A DNA stretch of 9,255 nucleotides from JACQFZ01 sp036396275 (lineage in GTDB: Bacteria > Pseudomonadota > Gammaproteobacteria > Acidiferrobacterales > Sulfurifustaceae). Positions 6,678 to 9,255 of the stretch are shown here, piece by piece. Location of the stretch: the NCBI GenBank assembly GCA_036396275.1, contig DASWLD010000161.1:1-9255 (forward strand), given 5' to 3'. Below the pieces are notes generated by a model that was given only the letters and a program-made list of their open reading frames with translations, did no database searches and had not been told where the DNA came from. Position 1 is the stretch's first letter. Each line of letters opens with the position of its first letter. Made by a program: the position numbers and the translations under genes.

Positions 6678-7400
6678 TTATTTCAGCACATCCCGCAAGA
6701 ACGCTTCGGCTTCACGCCAAGACTTCTTGTCGATATCGGCGTTGTATTCGAGCGGCAAACCGAATTTCTTGCCGCGCTCGGTGGCGGCGGGATTGGTGAA
6801 GGCGTGCTTGCCGCCGGGATAGTTCACTAAACGGCAGTCCGCGCCGGCGGCTTTCGTCTCTTTCTCGAAGGCATCGACCTGCTCCTTGGGCACGAACGGA
6901 TCGTCGGCGCCGTTCAGCACCAGCATTTTCGCCTTGATGCTGCCCGGTTGCGCCGCCTGGCCGGTGGGCAGTATGCCGTGAAAACTTACGACGCCGCGCA
7001 GGTTCTCGCCCATGCGCGCCATGTTCAGCACCACCATGCCGCCGAAGCAGTAGCCGACCGCGGCGACGCGCGCGGGATCGACGCTCGGCTGTTGCGCCGC
7101 GAATTCGCGCGCGGCGTTGAAACGCGTGCGCATGAGCGCGGGGTTCTTGCCGATTTCGCCCGACATCTGGCTCGCGGTTTGCGGGTTGTCGGCCTGCTTT
7201 CCTTCGCCGTACATATCGAGCGCGAAACCCACGAAGCCCAACTTGGCGAGCTTGCGCGCGCTATCGCGCGAAAATTCGTTGGTACCCCACCATTCGTGAA
7301 CGACCAACACCACCGGCTGCTTCCCCTTGAATTCGTCGTAGACGATAAAACCCTTGCAGGTGGTGTCGCCGGCTTTGTAGTTGACTTCCTGCTCTTTCAT
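6678..7400 (-). CDS. Dienelactone hydrolase family protein, cytoplasmic
   Basis: This 240-residue alpha/beta-hydrolase of the dienelactone hydrolase (DLH) family is close to the family's usual 230-250. The family cleaves lactones and related esters such as dienelactones from aromatic degradation. The true substrate here is unknown. The expected catalytic set is present: nucleophile C118 in GYCFGG, D167 in GADDPFVP, H199 in GGKHAF, and the conserved E36 in VVHEWWG. There is no signal peptide. An open frame extends 43 codons upstream to 7529, but the start at 7400 is preferred. It has GGAGG (7407-7411) six bases before the ATG, and its first residues (MKEQEVNYKAGD) align with the start of the mature paralogue at 7829-8614. 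The gene is convergent with uvrA. The two hydrolases are 428 bp apart, so they may not share an operon. Confidence 0.9.
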   Translation of the reverse strand: MKEQEVNYKAGDTTCKGFIVYDEFKGKQPVVLVVHEWWGTNEFSRDSARKLAKLGFVGFALDMYGEGKQADNPQTASQMSGEIGKNPALMRTRFNAAREFAAQQPSVDPARVAAVGYCFGGMVVLNMARMGENLRGVVSFHGILPTGQAAQPGSIKAKMLVLNGADDPFVPKEQVDAFEKETKAAGADCRLVNYPGGKHAFTNPAATERGKKFGLPLEYNADIDKKSWREAEAFLRDVLK

Positions 7401-7403
7401 AGG

Positions 7404-7427
7404 GCGCCTCCAACGTTGTAGAGGCGC
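7404..7427 (-). promoter_or_regulatory. Hairpin covering a hydrolase ribosome binding site
   Basis: GCGCCTC and GAGGCGC form a perfect 7-bp stem with a 10-nt loop immediately upstream of the start codon at 7400. In the mRNA the 3' arm contains four of the five bases of the GGAGG ribosome binding site (7407-7411). Folding would therefore hide the site, which could give translational control by temperature, a ligand, a protein or upstream translation. The pairing is seen in the sequence; the control is inferred. Confidence 0.45.
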
Positions 7428-7776
7428 ATGATTGCACCGATGCCTGACCGGTACAACGTCGCCGCGGGGTTGGGTGCCGGATTCGTTTGGCAATTTAACA
7501 AACATGAATTTCTTTCCCGGTTTCCCCACCGGTGCACCGCCTGCCGGAAATTGAAATCAACGCGGTCGTCGGCGGCCGTGTGGCGCATCGGTCGGCGCTG
7601 AATCATGGCATGGTGCGCAAACTCGACATCGCTCCTGCCGAGCCGATGTACGAGCGAACCAACACAGAATTGGGGCACGTACGAGCATCGGTTCTTTTAG
7701 ATCCATCCTGCACCATCCGCCACGGAAGACAATGCACGCCCACTATTACATTACCGGACGCTGGATCGGGAGGAGA

Positions 7777-7807
7777 GGCCGCGTTCGGCGCATGCCCAAA
7801 CGCGGCC
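7777..7807 (-). terminator. GC-rich stem-loop after exported hydrolase gene
   Basis: GGCCGCGTT (7777-7785) and AACGCGGCC (7799-7807) form a perfect 9-bp stem with a 13-nt loop, starting about 21 bases after the stop codon at 7829. There is no run of T on the minus-strand side, so it may protect the mRNA 3' end or aid factor-dependent stopping instead of acting as a classic intrinsic terminator. Confidence 0.4.
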
Positions 7808-7828
7808 ACCGTGGAATTGCGGACAGAC

Positions 7829-8614
7829 CTACTTCAGTGCGCGCTTCAAGAACTTCTGCGCCTCAGCCCAGGACTTCTTGTCGGCCTCGGCATTGTACGC
7901 CAGCGGGATGTTGAACTTCTGGCCGGCCTCGGTCGCCGCCGGGTTGGTGAAGCTATGCTTGGCGCCGGGGTAGCTGATCACCTTGAACTTAGCGCCGGCC
8001 GATTTCATTTCTTTCACGAAACCGTCCACCGCCTTCTTCGGCACGAAGGGATCGTCGGCACCGGTCAACACCAGAATGCTGGGTTTCACCTTCCCCTTCT
8101 GCGCCGGATGCTCGGTGTTGAGGGCACCGTGAAACGTAACGATCGCGGACAGATCCTCGCCCGCGCGCGCCATTTCGAGCGCCACCGCGCCGCCGAAGCA
8201 GTAGCCGATGACGCCGATGCGCGCCGGGTTGACGTTCGGCTGCTGACGCAAATAGTCGCGCGCCGCATCGAAACGCGTCTGCATCAGCTCCAGGTTCTTA
8301 CGAATCTCGCCCGACATCGCACCCGCGTCTTTCGGATGATGCGCCTGCTTGCCGTCGCCGTACATATCGAGCGCGAACCCGACGAAGCCCGCCTGCGCGA
8401 GTTTACGCGCGCCGTTGCGCGCGTGTTGATCGTGCCCCCACCACTCATGCACCACGAGCACGGCCGGGCGTTTGCCCTTGGCGGCATCGTCATACGCCAT
8501 GAAACCTTTGAGCGTGACATCGCCCGCCTTGTACTCGACTTCTTGCTCCTTGATCGCGCCCCATGCAGGCACCGTGGCCAAGAACACCAGCAGAACAGCG
8601 AAACGACGAAACAT
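7829..8614 (-). CDS. Exported dienelactone hydrolase family protein
   Basis: This 261-residue DLH-family alpha/beta-hydrolase has a Sec signal peptide: basic MFRR, a hydrophobic core (about residues 5-16), and a likely cut after AWG at residue 19. The mature enzyme should be periplasmic or secreted. The catalytic residues are C139 in GYCFGG, D188 in GADDPFVP and H220 in GAKHSF, with E57 in VVHEWWG. The mature part aligns with the 6678-7400 protein over its whole length, with more than half the residues the same by eye and shared blocks such as GFVGFALDMYG and FTNPAATE. The two are therefore a tandem duplication that diverged in location. GGAGA (8621-8625) lies six bases before the ATG and supports this start. 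The natural substrate is unknown. Confidence 0.9.
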   Translation of the reverse strand: MFRRFAVLLVFLATVPAWGAIKEQEVEYKAGDVTLKGFMAYDDAAKGKRPAVLVVHEWWGHDQHARNGARKLAQAGFVGFALDMYGDGKQAHHPKDAGAMSGEIRKNLELMQTRFDAARDYLRQQPNVNPARIGVIGYCFGGAVALEMARAGEDLSAIVTFHGALNTEHPAQKGKVKPSILVLTGADDPFVPKKAVDGFVKEMKSAGAKFKVISYPGAKHSFTNPAATEAGQKFNIPLAYNAEADKKSWAEAQKFLKRALK

Positions 8615-8701
8615 AGCGGATCTCCATAGTGGGTTGGTGATGCGTTTTCTTGTTGCGCGAAAACCATCGCAAGCCGAACGCCGACTTGATCGATCGACGA
8701 C

Positions 8702-8767
8702 GACTATTTTCCAGCCATACGCAGCGACAAGTTAAGTTCGCGGCCGCGCCGCTTGTCGGCGATAGTC
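8702..8767. repeat. Nested inverted repeats between two minus-strand genes
   Basis: CGACAAG (8725-8731) pairs with CTTGTCG (8752-8758) around a loop that itself contains the palindrome GCGGCCGC (8740-8747). Farther out, GACTAT (8702-8707) pairs with ATAGTC (8762-8767). The structure lies in the 250-bp gap between the DsbA-like gene and the exported hydrolase. It might end the first transcript or control the second. No T run follows it, so its role is open. Confidence 0.45.
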
Positions 8768-8864
8768 AGCGCGATAGGCTGCTCGACCGCGAAGCACGCC
8801 AAGATAATACGCCAACGCTTCTCCTACAACCGGCGCTGCGGATCGCGATCGGGCAACGAAGCGG

Positions 8865-9255
8865 TCAGCCGCCGGCGGCGGTGTCGGCGAACCATGCTTC
8901 GAGCATGGGTTTGAGTTCTTCGAACGGCCGGTAGCCGTGCGTCAGCAATTCGACCCGTTCGCCGAACTGCAAGACAACCGTCGGGAATCCGCGTATCCCG
9001 ATTTCGGCGGTTTGCCGAAAGTGCTCCTGGGTTCGCCGCTCGATATCCGCCGACTCGAATCGCTCCGTGAAGCGGTCGGCGGCGGCTCCCTGCGCCGCGG
9101 CGAGTTGGGCCAGAACGGCCGGCTGCGTGACGTCTTTCCCTTCGGCGTAGAAAGCGGATTGAATCGATTTGAAATACGGAAATGCCGCCGCCCTATCGAG
9201 TTCCAACATGGCAACCACGGCGCGGCAGGCGGGCTCGGTGTCGTACACGAATCCT
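8865..9255 (-). CDS. DsbA-family thioredoxin-fold protein, partial
   Basis: Only the C-terminal 129 residues or so are in the window, and the 5' end lies beyond position 9255. They resemble the COG3531-type DsbA family (predicted protein-disulfide isomerases, usually about 200-215 residues). Seen here are VYDTEPACRAVV, then FKSIQSAFYAEGKDVT in the helical part, then GIRGFPTVVL, where the proline before threonine is the likely cis-proline of the thioredoxin fold. The CxxC active site would be near the missing N-terminus, so redox activity cannot be confirmed. The GTG at 9248 reads as an internal valine (GFVYDTEP) and is not the start. The gene is on the same strand as the two hydrolases, 250 bp upstream of the nearer one. 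Related folds include 2-hydroxychromene-2-carboxylate isomerase and glutathione-dependent enzymes. Confidence 0.75.
   Translation of the reverse strand, partial: GFVYDTEPACRAVVAMLELDRAAAFPYFKSIQSAFYAEGKDVTQPAVLAQLAAAQGAAADRFTERFESADIERRTQEHFRQTAEIGIRGFPTVVLQFGERVELLTHGYRPFEELKPMLEAWFADTAAGG

Larger units (their letters stand above)
7401..7828. other. Long spacer between hydrolase paralogues
   Basis: No gene is supported in these 428 bases. Frames on both strands here look like chance openings in GC-rich DNA or extensions of neighbours. The spacer holds the 3' hairpin of the upstream hydrolase (7777-7807) and the 5' hairpin of the downstream one (7404-7427). A promoter for the 6678-7400 gene probably lies here, but I see no convincing -35/-10 pair. 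Confidence 0.5.

Noticed and set aside
7401..7529. 43-codon upstream extension of the cytoplasmic hydrolase
   Set aside because: A strong GGAGG site precedes the ATG at 7400, the extension is not conserved in the paralogue, and it has no signal peptide character.
7532..8629. 365-codon plus-strand open frame opposite the exported hydrolase
   Set aside because: It mirrors the hydrolase coding sequence, and a similar plus-strand antisense frame occurs opposite the paralogue (6948-7421). This is a shadow of shared codon use, not a gene.
8626..8864. Promoter for the exported hydrolase
   Set aside because: Several TTG-like words are present (for example TTGTCG on the minus strand), but none pairs with a convincing -10 at 16-18 bases, so no site is called.

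Overview
The window looks like a piece of a high-GC proteobacterial chromosome. A beta- or gammaproteobacterial lineage, possibly an uncultivated one, is the best guess. This rests on GC-rich codon use, the tandem UvrA type, a COG3531-like DsbA-family gene, and several families of dispersed palindromic repeats typical of such genomes. No phage, plasmid, tRNA, rRNA or CRISPR signal was seen.

Layout: positions 1-466 are a gene-poor leader holding a long imperfect inverted repeat (167-250) and a candidate promoter in a dyad. Positions 467-6598 (+) encode one giant protein of 2043 residues. It is two complete UvrA copies fused head to tail, with four ABC ATPase domains and four CxxC...CxxC zinc modules, all with their key motifs intact. 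A 79-bp convergent gap follows. Then come three minus-strand genes: a cytoplasmic dienelactone-hydrolase-family enzyme (6678-7400), a close paralogue with a signal peptide (7829-8614), and the C-terminal part of a DsbA-family thioredoxin-fold protein that runs off the right edge (8865-9255).

The most striking feature is inside the uvrA frame. At six or so places the coding sequence is interrupted, always without loss of frame, by palindromic or low-complexity repeats of at least four kinds. One roughly 95-bp two-hairpin element occurs in direct orientation at 1090-1186 and as a near-identical reverse complement at 4501-4595. Related modules lie at 1196-1270 and 3676-3768. All insertions fall in expected loops or linkers: the UvrB-docking region and the strand before the first zinc module in each half, the joints between domains and between halves, and the loop between signature and Walker B of the fourth ATPase. 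The core motifs are spared. This resembles the palindromic elements that have invaded Rickettsia genes.

The fused UvrA would act in recognition of DNA damage. The two hydrolases probably act on lactone- or ester-like small molecules in the cytoplasm and the periplasm. The DsbA-like protein is a thiol-disulfide oxidoreductase or a relative. No functional link between uvrA and the minus-strand genes is evident.
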